From: W0P28-013 sp963621145
GTDB taxonomy: Bacteria; Bacteroidota; Bacteroidia; Bacteroidales; Paludibacteraceae
Reading direction: 5' to 3'
NCBI GenBank assembly: GCA_963621145.1
Contig: CAVFDI010000065.1
Span: 1 to 9,164, forward strand
DNA: 9,164 nucleotides
Shown piece after piece: positions 1-6,261 of this stretch (position 1 is its first letter; every line of letters starts with the position of its first letter). The notes beneath the pieces are model-generated. The model ran no database searches, had not been told where the DNA came from, and was given only the letters and a program-made list of their open reading frames with translations. The position numbers were made by a program, and so were the translations under genes.

Positions 1-36
1 ATATACAAAGTTTATATCATTTAGAGTGAAAAATCC

Positions 37-92
37 ACCACGCAATTTGACCCATTGAGGCATAGTATGCTAAAAAACCACGCAATTTGACC
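37..92. repeat. Two 16-bp direct repeats, 40 bp apart, with a central palindrome
   Basis: ACCACGCAATTTGACC occurs exactly at 37-52 and 77-92. The perfect 11-bp palindrome GCATAGTATGC (60-70) lies between the copies. A piece of the flank, ACCCATTGA, follows copy one (50-58) and recurs at 108-116. No open reading frame of interest covers this stretch. It could be a two-unit remnant of a 40-bp tandem repeat, an operator pair upstream of nrnA, or the edge of an element that continues left of the window. The function is unknown. Confidence 0.75.
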
Positions 93-145
93 TATACGCC
101 AAAAAACACCCATTGAAAGCCGTTTTTTCACAATAAAATTATCCA

Positions 146-177
146 TTTGCAGATATGACGGAAAAATTGTATCTTTG
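146..177 (+). promoter_or_regulatory. Bacteroidetes-type promoter of nrnA
   Basis: The -33 element TTTG (146-149) and the -7 element TATCTTTG (170-177) are separated by 20 bp, matching the TTTG/TAnnTTTG consensus of the Bacteroidota primary sigma factor. Transcription would start near 181, giving a leader of about 16 nt before the ATG at 198. The leader is A-rich and has no Shine-Dalgarno. Confidence 0.85.
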
Positions 178-197
178 CAAGTTAAACTATCATCAAA

Positions 198-1211
198 ATG
201 ATAAAAATTATTTCCGACGAATTGGTTGAACAGGCGCGCGCACTCATCTGCGAAGCGCAACGCATCACGCTGGTGAGCCACATCTCGCCCGACGGCGATG
301 CAGTTGGTTCCATTCTTGGAATGCACCACTTGCTGCGCACACTGGGAAAAGAGACAAAAATGGTGCTACCAAATTTCTTTCCCGATTCGTTCGATTGGAT
401 GCCCGATTCTGACAAAATTCTGATACACGAAGCCGATTCTAAAGCCGTCAAAACTGCTTTCGACGAAGCCGATTTGGTCATCTGCATCGACTTCAACTCG
501 CGCAAACGCATCAATGGCGTGCGACCATTTCTCGACCAAGCAAAAGCCAAAACGCTGCTCATCGACCACCATATTGGTCCCGAAGAATTTGCCACAGTAA
601 CCATCTCGTACCCCGACGCCTCGTCGGCATGCATGCTAGTCTACAGCCTGATAACGCAAATGGGCTGGCACGACAAAATGACGAAAGCGTGCGCCGAATG
701 CATCTATGTGGGCATGATGACCGACACGGGCAATTTTTCGTACGCCTCGCAGGATCCAGACATCTACATCATCATTTCGGAACTGCTGGCACTGGGCATC
801 GACAAAGACGAGATCTATCGCCGCGTGAACAACAACTACAGCGAGAGCCGCATGCGCATGATGGGCTACTGCCTGCTGAACAAAATGAAGATCTATCCTG
901 AGCAGCACACGGCAGTTATCAGCCTGACACAGAGCGAGTTACAGCAATTCAACCACAAAGTGGGCGACACCGAAGGCTTTGTGAACATTCCGCTTTCGAT
1001 TGCTGGCATCACACGCTCCATTTTTGTCAGAAAAGAGGACAAAAAAGTGAAACTCTCGTTCCGTTCGCAGGGCAATGTGCCAGTAAACACCATTGCGCAA
1101 GAGCATTTCAACGGCGGCGGCCACATGAACGCGGCTGGTGGCGAAAGTTACCTCTCGCTCGAAGATACGCTAAAAAAACTGGAGAAAGTGATTCTGTCAA
1201 TTGATAATTGA
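198..1211 (+). CDS. nrnA: DHH-family phosphoesterase, NrnA-like oligoribonuclease / pAp phosphatase
   Basis: This 337-residue protein has the full DHH/DHHA1 architecture. The metal-binding motifs are H28-x-SPDGDAVGS (to 38), IDFN (97-100), the family signature DHH (123-125) and MTDTGNF (174-180). The C-terminal DHHA1 substrate-binding motif GGGHMNAAGG is at 306-315. NrnA-type enzymes are cytoplasmic, Mn-dependent, and degrade 2-5 nt RNAs to mononucleotides; many also dephosphorylate pAp to AMP. The length fits the family (about 310-340). The start is supported by the promoter ending 20 bp upstream. The TGA stop (1209-1211) lies within a short AATTGAT tandem repeat. lysS follows after 85 bp and has no visible promoter, so the two may be co-transcribed. 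The family assignment is firm; the exact substrate preference (short RNA, pAp or both) is inferred. Confidence 0.92.
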   Translation: MIKIISDELVEQARALICEAQRITLVSHISPDGDAVGSILGMHHLLRTLGKETKMVLPNFFPDSFDWMPDSDKILIHEADSKAVKTAFDEADLVICIDFNSRKRINGVRPFLDQAKAKTLLIDHHIGPEEFATVTISYPDASSACMLVYSLITQMGWHDKMTKACAECIYVGMMTDTGNFSYASQDPDIYIIISELLALGIDKDEIYRRVNNNYSESRMRMMGYCLLNKMKIYPEQHTAVISLTQSELQQFNHKVGDTEGFVNIPLSIAGITRSIFVRKEDKKVKLSFRSQGNVPVNTIAQEHFNGGGHMNAAGGESYLSLEDTLKKLEKVILSIDN

Positions 1212-1214
1212 TAA
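1199..1214 (+). repeat. AATTGAT heptamer tandem repeat over the nrnA stop
   Basis: Two exact AATTGAT units (1199-1205, 1206-1212) and the start of a third. The nrnA stop TGA (1209-1211) is part of the second unit. A single AATTGAT also occurs across and just after the stop codon at 8902-8908. Confidence 0.7.
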
Positions 1215-1275
1215 TTTTTATGACTGCGTTCAAATGCGCTTTTATAACACCGCAATAATTAGCAGTCGGTTCAAT

Positions 1276-1296
1276 CTGAAACTTGAAAACTGAAAT
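1276..1296 (+). repeat. YTGAAAN heptamers abutting the lysS start codon
   Basis: CTGAAAC, TTGAAAA and CTGAAAT follow one another without a gap and end at the base before the lysS ATG. The same family precedes the starts at 4636, 5561, 6438 and 9104. No Shine-Dalgarno is present. The A-rich units put A at -3, which suits SD-independent initiation in Bacteroidota (inference). Confidence 0.85.
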
Positions 1297-3018
1297 ATGG
1301 AACTAAACGAACAAGAACTTGGACGGCGTCAGAGCCTTGAGGCGCTGCGTGGCATGGGCATCGACCCGTATCCTGCAGCCGAATATCCTGTCGACGCCCA
1401 CTCAACCGACATCAAAACGCAATTCGAAGCCGACGAGCAGTCGCGCCCCGTGTGCATTGCAGGCCGAATAATGAGCCGTCGCATCATGGGCAAAGCGTCG
1501 TTCATCGAACTGCAGGACTCGAAAGGGCGCATTCAGGTGTATGTGTCGCGCGACGACATCAGCACCGAGGCGCAACCCGAAATGTACAACACTGTATTCA
1601 AAAAACTGCTCGACATTGGCGACATCATCGGCATTCGCGGCTTTGTCTTTCGCACGCAAATGGGCGAAATCAGCGTTCATGCGCAAGAACTGACCGTGCT
1701 GGCCAAGAGTCTGCGTCCGCTGCCAATTGTGAAATACAAAGATGGTGTGGCATACGACAAATTCGACGATCCTGAACTGCGCGCCCGTCAGCGCTATGTC
1801 GACCTTATAGTGAACGATGGCGTGAAAGATACATTCTTGAAACGCGCCACCATTCTGCGCACACTGCGCGCTGTGCTCGACGAGGCTGGCTACACCGAAG
1901 TGGAAACGCCCGCGCTGCAAAACATTGTTGGCGGAGCAAGCGCACGACCATTCATCACACATTTCAACGCACTCGACGTGGACATGTACCTGCGCATCGC
2001 CACCGAACTCTATCTGAAACGACTGATTGTTGGCGGATTCGAAGGCGTGTACGAAATCGGCAAAAACTTCCGCAACGAGGGCATGGACAAGAGCCACAAC
2101 CCCGAATTCACCTGCATGGAACTGTATGTGCAGTACAAAGATTATCAGTGGATGATGTCGTTCACCGAGCAACTGCTCGAACGCATTGCCGTGGCTGTGA
2201 ATGGCACCACCAAAGTGCGCATTGGCGACAACGAAGTCGATTTCAAAGCGCCATATCGTCGGCTGCCAATTCTCGATGCCATCAAAGAGAAAACGGGTTA
2301 CGACCTTTCGGGAAAATCGGAGGACGAAATCCGCGCCATCTGCCACGAGTTGAAGATGGAAATTGACGACACCATGGGCAAAGGCAAGTTGATTGACGAG
2401 ATTTTTGGTGAATTTTGCGAAGGCACATTCATTCAGCCCACATTCATCACCGATTATCCTGTGGAGATGAGCCCGCTGACCAAGATGCACCGCTCGAAAG
2501 CGGGTTTGACCGAGCGTTTCGAGTTGATGGTGAACGGCAAAGAGTTGGCGAATGCCTACAGCGAGCTGAACGACCCAATTGACCAAGAAGAGCGTTTCAA
2601 AGAGCAAATGCGCTTGGCCGACAAGGGCGACGACGAGGCGATGATTATCGACCACGATTTTCTGCGTGCACTGCAATATGGCATGCCGCCAACCTCGGGC
2701 ATTGGCATTGGCATCGACCGCCTGACTATGTTCATGACGGGTCAACCGACCATTCAAGAGGTGCTGCTTTTCCCACAGATGAAACCCGAACGCGTGCAGA
2801 AAAAAGATGGTCCAGAGCGCTACGCCGAAATTGGCGTACCAACCGAATGGATTGAACCGCTGCAAAAACTCGGCTACGACACCGTCGACAAGTTGAAGGG
2901 TCTAAATTCCAACAAACTGCACCAAGACCTTTGCGGATTCAACAAAAAGAACAAACTCGGACTGACAAATCCTCCCAAAGAATTGGTGGAGAAAATCATT
3001 GAATCATTGAGTCATTGA
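1297..3018 (+). CDS. lysS: Lysine--tRNA ligase, class II
   Basis: This cytoplasmic enzyme charges tRNA-Lys with lysine using ATP. The 573-residue protein has an N-terminal OB-fold anticodon-binding domain (about 51-140, IAGRIMSRR and SFIELQDSKGRIQVYV). The class II catalytic core has motif 1 near 176-206 (with ETPAL at 203-207), motif 2 from NFRNEGMDKSHNPEF (257-271) and motif 3 GIGIGIDRL (468-476). E. coli LysRS is about 505 residues; the extra 70 or so at the C terminus (about 500-570) form a helical extension that, as I recall, is usual in Bacteroidota homologues. The ATG is chosen because family members begin with a helix like ELNEQELGRRQSLEALR before GIDPYPAAEY, and YTGAAAN repeats end at it. 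The last codons (ESLSH) and the stop are written in an octamer repeat. A terminator follows. Confidence 0.97.
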   Translation: MELNEQELGRRQSLEALRGMGIDPYPAAEYPVDAHSTDIKTQFEADEQSRPVCIAGRIMSRRIMGKASFIELQDSKGRIQVYVSRDDISTEAQPEMYNTVFKKLLDIGDIIGIRGFVFRTQMGEISVHAQELTVLAKSLRPLPIVKYKDGVAYDKFDDPELRARQRYVDLIVNDGVKDTFLKRATILRTLRAVLDEAGYTEVETPALQNIVGGASARPFITHFNALDVDMYLRIATELYLKRLIVGGFEGVYEIGKNFRNEGMDKSHNPEFTCMELYVQYKDYQWMMSFTEQLLERIAVAVNGTTKVRIGDNEVDFKAPYRRLPILDAIKEKTGYDLSGKSEDEIRAICHELKMEIDDTMGKGKLIDEIFGEFCEGTFIQPTFITDYPVEMSPLTKMHRSKAGLTERFELMVNGKELANAYSELNDPIDQEERFKEQMRLADKGDDEAMIIDHDFLRALQYGMPPTSGIGIGIDRLTMFMTGQPTIQEVLLFPQMKPERVQKKDGPERYAEIGVPTEWIEPLQKLGYDTVDKLKGLNSNKLHQDLCGFNKKNKLGLTNPPKELVEKIIESLSH

Positions 3019-3019
3019 A
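2996..3019 (+). repeat. TCATTGAR octamer tandem repeat spanning the lysS stop
   Basis: TCATTGAA, TCATTGAG and TCATTGAA run head to tail. They encode the last residues of LysRS, and the TGA stop (3016-3018) falls inside the third unit. The array therefore begins inside the gene and continues to its end. Confidence 0.85.
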
Positions 3020-3034
3020 TGAGAGAATAAATGA

Positions 3035-3074
3035 AAGAGGCGGTTTCCAAAATGGAAGCCGCTTCTTATTTTTA
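3035..3074 (+). terminator. Rho-independent terminator after lysS
   Basis: A stem of 14 pairs (3035-3048 with 3054-3067, two G-U wobbles, GC-rich core) closes a 5-nt loop at 3049-3053. It runs into a T-rich tract (TTATTTTT, 3066-3073). It lies 17 bp after the lysS stop. On the minus strand the same hairpin could help end the convergent rplY-pth transcript, but the T-tract on that side is weaker. Confidence 0.85.
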
Positions 3075-3101
3075 CGAAATCGAACAAAATCCGACCTTAT
3101 T

Positions 3102-3157
3102 CTTTCGTCTTCCGTCCTTCGTCTTTCATCTTTATTCTTTACTCTTTACTCTTTACT
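3102..3157. repeat. Eight in-register CTTTNNT heptamers ending at the pth stop
   Basis: The eight units from 3102 are CTTTCGT, CTTCCGT, CCTTCGT, CTTTCAT, CTTTATT and then CTTTACT three times, with no gaps. The array ends on the last base of the pth stop codon (3157-3159 on the minus strand). Read in the direction of pth it is AGTAAAG x3 followed by progressively different units. Units nearest the gene are identical and distant ones have drifted. Confidence 0.9.
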
Positions 3158-3720
3158 CACTTGTTATTGTACTGATTCATAGCGGTTTGAATACCAGCGA
3201 GGCAGAATGTGCGAATCATCTCGACAGCCTGTTCGAAACGCAAAGCGAGTGCCGTGCGCTGTTCTTCGCTGAAGCGGCCAAGCACATAATCGACCTGCGC
3301 GCCACGCGGAAAATCGTTACCAATGCCGAACCGCAAACGCGCATATTGCTGTGTGCCAATCAGTTCTTGAATGTTTTTCAAGCCATTGTGACCTCCATCG
3401 CTACCGCTCGGTTTCAGACGCAGCGCACCTACGGGCAACGAAAGGTCGTCGACCACCACAAGCAGATTTTCAATCGGCACATTCTCTTGCTGCAGCCAAT
3501 AGCGCACCGCCTGACCGCTCAGGTTCATAAAAGTGGAAGGTTTGAGCAGCACCAACTGGCGTCCGCGCAGTCGGCATTCAGCCACATCGCCATAGCGGCG
3601 CGTTTCAAAAACAGCATTGGACGCCTCGGCAAAGGCATCCAATGTGTCGAAACCTATGTTGTGGCGGGTGTGTTCGTATTCCGAACCGATATTGCCCAAA
3701 CCGACAATCAGGTATTTCAT
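3157..3720 (-). CDS. pth: Peptidyl-tRNA hydrolase
   Basis: Pth cleaves the ester bond of peptidyl-tRNAs that drop off ribosomes, recycling the tRNA. This 187-residue protein has all hallmarks: KYLIVGLGN at the N terminus with N10, YEHTRHNIGFD with catalytic H20, the PSTFMNLSG motif with N66, the conserved acidic position D91 in VVVDDLSLP, and GGHNGLKNI with H111 and N112. The length is typical (about 185-195). The gene starts 18 bp after the rplY stop, an arrangement common in bacteria. A probable Shine-Dalgarno, AAGGA, lies 5 nt before the ATG (3726-3730 on the + strand); it is the only clear one in the window. The S4-domain gene that I recall following pth in Bacteroides is absent; lysS converges from the other side instead. 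Confidence 0.97.
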   Translation of the reverse strand: MKYLIVGLGNIGSEYEHTRHNIGFDTLDAFAEASNAVFETRRYGDVAECRLRGRQLVLLKPSTFMNLSGQAVRYWLQQENVPIENLLVVVDDLSLPVGALRLKPSGSDGGHNGLKNIQELIGTQQYARLRFGIGNDFPRGAQVDYVLGRFSEEQRTALALRFEQAVEMIRTFCLAGIQTAMNQYNNK

Positions 3721-3738
3721 AATAATCCTTCAGACTGA

Positions 3739-4326
3739 TTATTTAGCCTCGGTAGCGGCGGCAGCAGCAGCCGATCCCATGGCGGCACGCGTCAGTTTAA
3801 CGCTGCAAACCACGCTCTGCAGACCGTTGAGCAGTTCGAGGTTGTCGAAGTGCAGATCTTTCACTTGAATGGTTTTGCCAAGTTCGAGGTTGTCGATGTT
3901 GATGATGAGTTTTTCAGGAATTGCGTCGGCCAGACCTTTCACACGCAGTTTGCGCATTTCGAGCGAAAGTTTACCACCAGCACGAACGCCAGCAGCGTGA
4001 CCTTCGAGGCGCACAGGCACTTCCATTTCGATGGCTTTGCCGTCGACAACTTGCAGGAAATCGATGTGCAAAACGCGCTCCGTAATTGGGTGGAACTGAA
4101 TCTCTTTCATCACGGCTTTCACTTTTTCGCCATCGATGTCGAGTTCTACCAAGTAGATGTCGGGAGTGAAGATAAGTTTGCGCACAGCCGCTTCAGCAAC
4201 GGTGAAATGTACGTTTTTGCCTGCGCCGTAGAGTTCGCAAGGGATCAGGTTTTCGCAACGGAGTGCTTTGGCGGCTTTGCGGCCGAGGTCGGTACGGACT
4301 TTGCCGTTCAACTCAAATGTTTTCAT
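3739..4326 (-). CDS. rplY: 50S ribosomal protein L25 (long form, Ctc/TL5 type)
   Basis: L25 binds 5S rRNA in the large ribosomal subunit. The 195-residue protein is the long Ctc/TL5 form. It has an N-terminal 5S rRNA-binding domain (about 1-95, with GRKAAKALRCENLIPCELYG at 15-34 and HIDFLQV at 87-93) and a C-terminal beta domain (about 96-180, with VPVRLEGHAAGVRAGG at 103-118). The tail after 180 is Ala-rich (GSAAAAAATEAK), probably disordered. It is the first gene of an operon with pth and has a consensus promoter about 86 bp upstream. The leader is A-rich just before the ATG and holds a small hairpin. Nothing in the gene is broken. Confidence 0.96.
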   Translation of the reverse strand: MKTFELNGKVRTDLGRKAAKALRCENLIPCELYGAGKNVHFTVAEAAVRKLIFTPDIYLVELDIDGEKVKAVMKEIQFHPITERVLHIDFLQVVDGKAIEMEVPVRLEGHAAGVRAGGKLSLEMRKLRVKGLADAIPEKLIINIDNLELGKTIQVKDLHFDNLELLNGLQSVVCSVKLTRAAMGSAAAAAATEAK

Positions 4327-4385
4327 TGTTTTTTTGGTTTTGTGTTACTCAAAATTCAAGCAATTTGGGGCTTGATTTCCCATCA

Positions 4386-4401
4386 CACGGATGCTTCCGT
4401 G
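4386..4401 (-). promoter_or_regulatory. Perfect hairpin in the rplY leader
   Basis: CACGGA and TCCGTG form a perfect 6-bp stem around a 4-nt loop, within the first 25 nt or so of the predicted rplY-pth transcript. There is no T-tract, so it is not a terminator. It could affect transcript stability or bind a regulator; no function is demonstrated. Confidence 0.55.
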
Positions 4402-4411
4402 AAAAGCGGTG

Positions 4412-4442
4412 CAAAGGTACAATTTTTTTTTGAATCAGCAAA
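4412..4442 (-). promoter_or_regulatory. Bacteroidetes-type promoter of the rplY-pth operon
   Basis: On the minus strand, TTTG (4442-4439) and TACCTTTG (4419-4412) are separated by 19 bp, a full match to TTTG/TAnnTTTG. The transcript would start near 4407, leaving a leader of about 80 nt. Confidence 0.88.
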
Positions 4443-4492
4443 ACAGTTTCGAAAACATTTTTTTCGCCATTTAAAAGTGGAAAAATCGTCAT

Positions 4493-4524
4493 TTTGTTTT
4501 TTCAAGAAAAAAGTATTATTTTTG
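4493..4524 (+). promoter_or_regulatory. Bacteroidetes-type promoter of the glycosyltransferase gene
   Basis: TTTG (4493-4496) and TATTTTTG (4517-4524) are separated by 20 bp. Transcription would start near 4528, giving a leader of about 108 nt. This promoter is divergent from that of rplY, with about 50 bp between the two -33 elements. It is the last recognisable consensus promoter before the window end and may drive several downstream genes. Confidence 0.85.
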
Positions 4525-4558
4525 CAGGTTAATAGGCTGCAGAGGAAAGCGTTAACAA

Positions 4559-4578
4559 CACCGTGACTTATCGCGGTG
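4559..4578 (+). promoter_or_regulatory. Stem-loop in the glycosyltransferase leader
   Basis: CACCGTGA pairs with TCGCGGTG in an 8-bp stem (one G-U) around the loop CTTA. It lies about 30 nt into the predicted leader and 57 nt before the ATG. No T-tract follows. I do not recognise a known riboswitch or leader family here. Confidence 0.5.
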
Positions 4579-4611
4579 ATACCACGACACTTTGAAAAGC
4601 CCAACCTAGAA

Positions 4612-4626
4612 CTTGAAACCTGAAAC
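4612..4626 (+). repeat. Short YTGAAAC repeat before the glycosyltransferase start
   Basis: CTTGAAAC (4612-4619) and CTGAAAC (4620-4626) stand 9 bp before the ATG at 4636. They belong to the family that abuts the lysS and prfB starts. A degenerate third unit, ACTAAAC (4627-4633), fills most of the remaining gap. Confidence 0.7.
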
Positions 4627-4635
4627 ACTAAACTA

Positions 4636-5385
4636 ATGAAATCCGACTCCATCATCATCATTCCCACCTACAACGAGCGGGAAAACATCGAAAAAATGGT
4701 GCGCACAGTGTTTGCGTTGCCCAAAGAGTTCCACATTCTTGTGATTGACGACGGCTCGCCCGACGGCACTGGTGCCATTGTGAAAGGTCTGATAGACGAA
4801 TTCCCCGACCGCCTGCATCTGGTCGAGCGCACGGGCAAACTCGGTCTTGGAACCGCCTACATCGCTGGTTTCAAGTGGGTTTTGGAACACGACTACGAGT
4901 ACATTTTCGAGATGGATGCCGATTTTTCGCACCCAGTGAGCAAACTGCAAGAGATGTACGAAACCGCTCGCGATGGTGCCGATGTGGTGGTCGGTTCGCG
5001 CTATGTGGGCAACGTGGTGAACATTGTGAATTGGCCGATGGGCCGACTGCTGATGTCGTACTACGCCTCGAAATATGTGCGCATAGTTACAGGTCTGAAA
5101 GTGGCCGACACCACCGCTGGTTTTGTCTGCTATCGCCGCCAAGTGCTTGAGACCATCGAATTCGACAAAATACGTTTCAAAGGCTACGCTTTCCAGATTG
5201 AGATGAAATTTACCGCTGCCAAATGCGGTTTCACCATAAAAGAGGTGCCGATTGTGTTCGTCAACCGCGTCGAAGGCACATCGAAAATGAGCGGCGGCAT
5301 ATTCAGCGAAGCACTTTTCGGTGTAGTGCGTCTGAAAATTGGAAGCTGGTTCCGCCGTTATCCGCAAAAAAAGTTGATGAGTTGA
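4636..5385 (+). CDS. GT2 polyprenol-phosphate glycosyltransferase (dolichol-P-mannose synthase type)
   Basis: This 249-residue GT-A fold enzyme resembles DPM1/polyprenol monophosphomannose synthases, which move mannose (or a related sugar) from a nucleotide sugar to a polyprenyl phosphate on the inner face of the cytoplasmic membrane. Visible motifs are IIPTYNERENI (8-18), VIDDGSPDGT (36-45) with the nucleotide-binding D38/D39, the metal-binding DADFSHP (94-100), VGSRYV (119-124), DTTAGF (158-163), GYAFQIEM (183-190) and EVPIVFVNRVEGTSKMS (203-219). There is no C-terminal membrane segment, so it is the single-domain form that associates peripherally. It has its own promoter. The C-terminal KKLMS and the stop codon lie in an octamer repeat. 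The donor sugar is inferred from family similarity only. Confidence 0.88.
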   Translation: MKSDSIIIIPTYNERENIEKMVRTVFALPKEFHILVIDDGSPDGTGAIVKGLIDEFPDRLHLVERTGKLGLGTAYIAGFKWVLEHDYEYIFEMDADFSHPVSKLQEMYETARDGADVVVGSRYVGNVVNIVNWPMGRLLMSYYASKYVRIVTGLKVADTTAGFVCYRRQVLETIEFDKIRFKGYAFQIEMKFTAAKCGFTIKEVPIVFVNRVEGTSKMSGGIFSEALFGVVRLKIGSWFRRYPQKKLMS

Positions 5386-5403
5386 TTGGTTGATAAGTTG
5401 ATG
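5372..5403 (+). repeat. AGTTGATN octamer tandem repeat spanning the glycosyltransferase stop
   Basis: AGTTGATG, AGTTGATT, GGTTGATA and AGTTGATG run in perfect 8-bp register, with AGTTT following. The first unit encodes residues K-L-M, and the TGA stop (5383-5385) is inside the second unit. The rest of the gap to 5459 has no clear array, only a weak 9-bp stem (5419-5427 with 5439-5447) without a T-tract. Confidence 0.88.
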
Positions 5404-5459
5404 AGTTTAACGCATAAATCATGGTTTGTAAGACTAAAAAACTATGACGATGACAAATT

Positions 5460-5516
5460 ATTTGAAGATTTGAAGATTCCTATTTTGTCTTGCGACTTGC
5501 TACTCACATCTTGCTA
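5460..5516 (+). repeat. ATTTGAAG octamers and CTTGCNA heptamers
   Basis: Two exact ATTTGAAG units (5460-5467, 5468-5475) are followed, after 13 bp, by four contiguous heptamers: CTTGCGA, CTTGCTA, CTCACAT and CTTGCTA (5489-5516). The CTTGCTA unit matches, in reverse complement, the array downstream of the methyltransferase at 8914-8930. No gene is visible here. Confidence 0.78.
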
Positions 5517-5520
5517 CTAA

Positions 5521-5549
5521 TTGAAATTCTGAAATCTGAAATCTGAAAT
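5521..5549 (+). repeat. YTGAAAT heptamers upstream of the nitroreductase-like gene
   Basis: TTGAAATT is followed by three exact CTGAAAT units and ends 11 bp before the ATG at 5561. The 14-mer TTGAAATTCTGAAA at its start recurs exactly at 6422-6435. The intervening TATCTTTA (5549-5556) differs from a -7 element at the last base and lies too close to the ATG to be a convincing promoter. Confidence 0.85.
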
Positions 5550-5560
5550 ATCTTTAACTT

Positions 5561-6226
5561 ATGAAAAAATCCATCTTAATCCTGTTAGTCGCCACTGCGT
5601 TTGTGGCGTGCGGCAACCAACAAGAAAACGAAACTGCTATGAAAATGACCGACGAAATTGCGCTCGTTGCACCGCGCGAAAAAGGCGGACTGAGTGTGAA
5701 CGAAGCCCTTGCGCTGCGCCAATCGAGCCGCGAATATAGTACCGAAAAACTCTCGCTCGAAGAGGTTTCGGAAGTGCTATGGGCAGCCGCTGGCACCAAT
5801 CGCCCCGACGGCAAACTGACTGCGCCATCGGCACTCGCGCTCTACCCTATCGAGGTGTATGCGTTTTTCGAAGAAGGCGTATATCGTTACCTTTCAGCAG
5901 AACATAAACTGACGCTTGTGGCGCAAGGCGACCACCGCCAATTGGCTGCCATGCAGGATTTTGCCTACGCTGCGCCGCTCAACCTTGTGTATGTGGCAAA
6001 CTACGCCAAATATACGGGGCGCGGAGCCGACATTCCTGCCGACCGCCGTTGGTTTCTGTGCGGACAAGATGCCGCTGGCTATGCCGAAAATGTGAACCTC
6101 TACTGCGCCGCCAACGGCCTGAAATCCATAACGCGCGGCAGCTACAAAGCCGACCAACTGCTGCAAATTCTCGGTCTCGACCCTACACAATACGAAGTAA
6201 TTCTAGCACAAACGGTGGGGAAATAG
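5561..6226 (+). CDS. Nitroreductase-fold (SagB-like) lipoprotein
   Basis: This 221-residue protein begins with a lipoprotein signal peptide: KK, a hydrophobic stretch (4-14), then FVAC with the predicted lipidated C17, followed by a polar linker. The rest is a nitroreductase-superfamily domain (about 42-220). It opens with the FMN-phosphate-binding RQSSREYS (53-60), followed by LSLEEVSEVLWAAAGTNR (64-81). A central ALALYPIEVYAF (91-102) resembles the SagB-type subgroup. The C-terminal YEVILAQTVGK (211-221) matches the usual family ending. Such enzymes use FMN and NAD(P)H to reduce varied substrates; the substrate here cannot be told. The lipobox implies export and membrane anchoring, which is odd for an FMN enzyme. 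The gene has no clear promoter and may be read through from the glycosyltransferase. Confidence 0.85.
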   Translation: MKKSILILLVATAFVACGNQQENETAMKMTDEIALVAPREKGGLSVNEALALRQSSREYSTEKLSLEEVSEVLWAAAGTNRPDGKLTAPSALALYPIEVYAFFEEGVYRYLSAEHKLTLVAQGDHRQLAAMQDFAYAAPLNLVYVANYAKYTGRGADIPADRRWFLCGQDAAGYAENVNLYCAANGLKSITRGSYKADQLLQILGLDPTQYEVILAQTVGK

Positions 6227-6258
6227 TTAGTAGTGAGAAGTGAGAAGTGAGCAGTGAA
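6224..6258 (+). repeat. NAGTGAG heptamer tandem repeat starting at the lipoprotein-gene stop
   Basis: TAGTTAG, TAGTGAG, AAGTGAG, AAGTGAG and CAGTGAA are contiguous. The first three bases of the first unit are the TAG stop codon (6224-6226). Confidence 0.85.
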
Positions 6259-6261
6259 TTT

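Noticed and set aside
1222..1267. GACTGC/GCAGTC inverted repeat in the nrnA-lysS gap
   Set aside because: Only 6 bp arms with 34 bp between; expected by chance.
1402..2865. 487-codon open frame on the minus strand
   Set aside because: It is the antisense shadow of lysS, whose motifs are intact. The translation is rich in H, F, V and A with no recognisable domain.
3031..3738. 235-codon + strand frame
   Set aside because: It lies opposite pth, whose catalytic residues are all present, and starts in the lysS terminator.
3850..4566. 238-codon + strand frame
   Set aside because: It is the antisense of rplY and runs through two consensus promoters.
4633..5367. 244-codon minus-strand frame
   Set aside because: It is the shadow of the glycosyltransferase, which has all GT2 motifs.
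5549..5556. TATCTTTA as a -7 promoter element of the lipoprotein gene
   Set aside because: The last base departs from TAnnTTTG, no TTTG lies at the right distance, and the start site would fall almost on the ATG.
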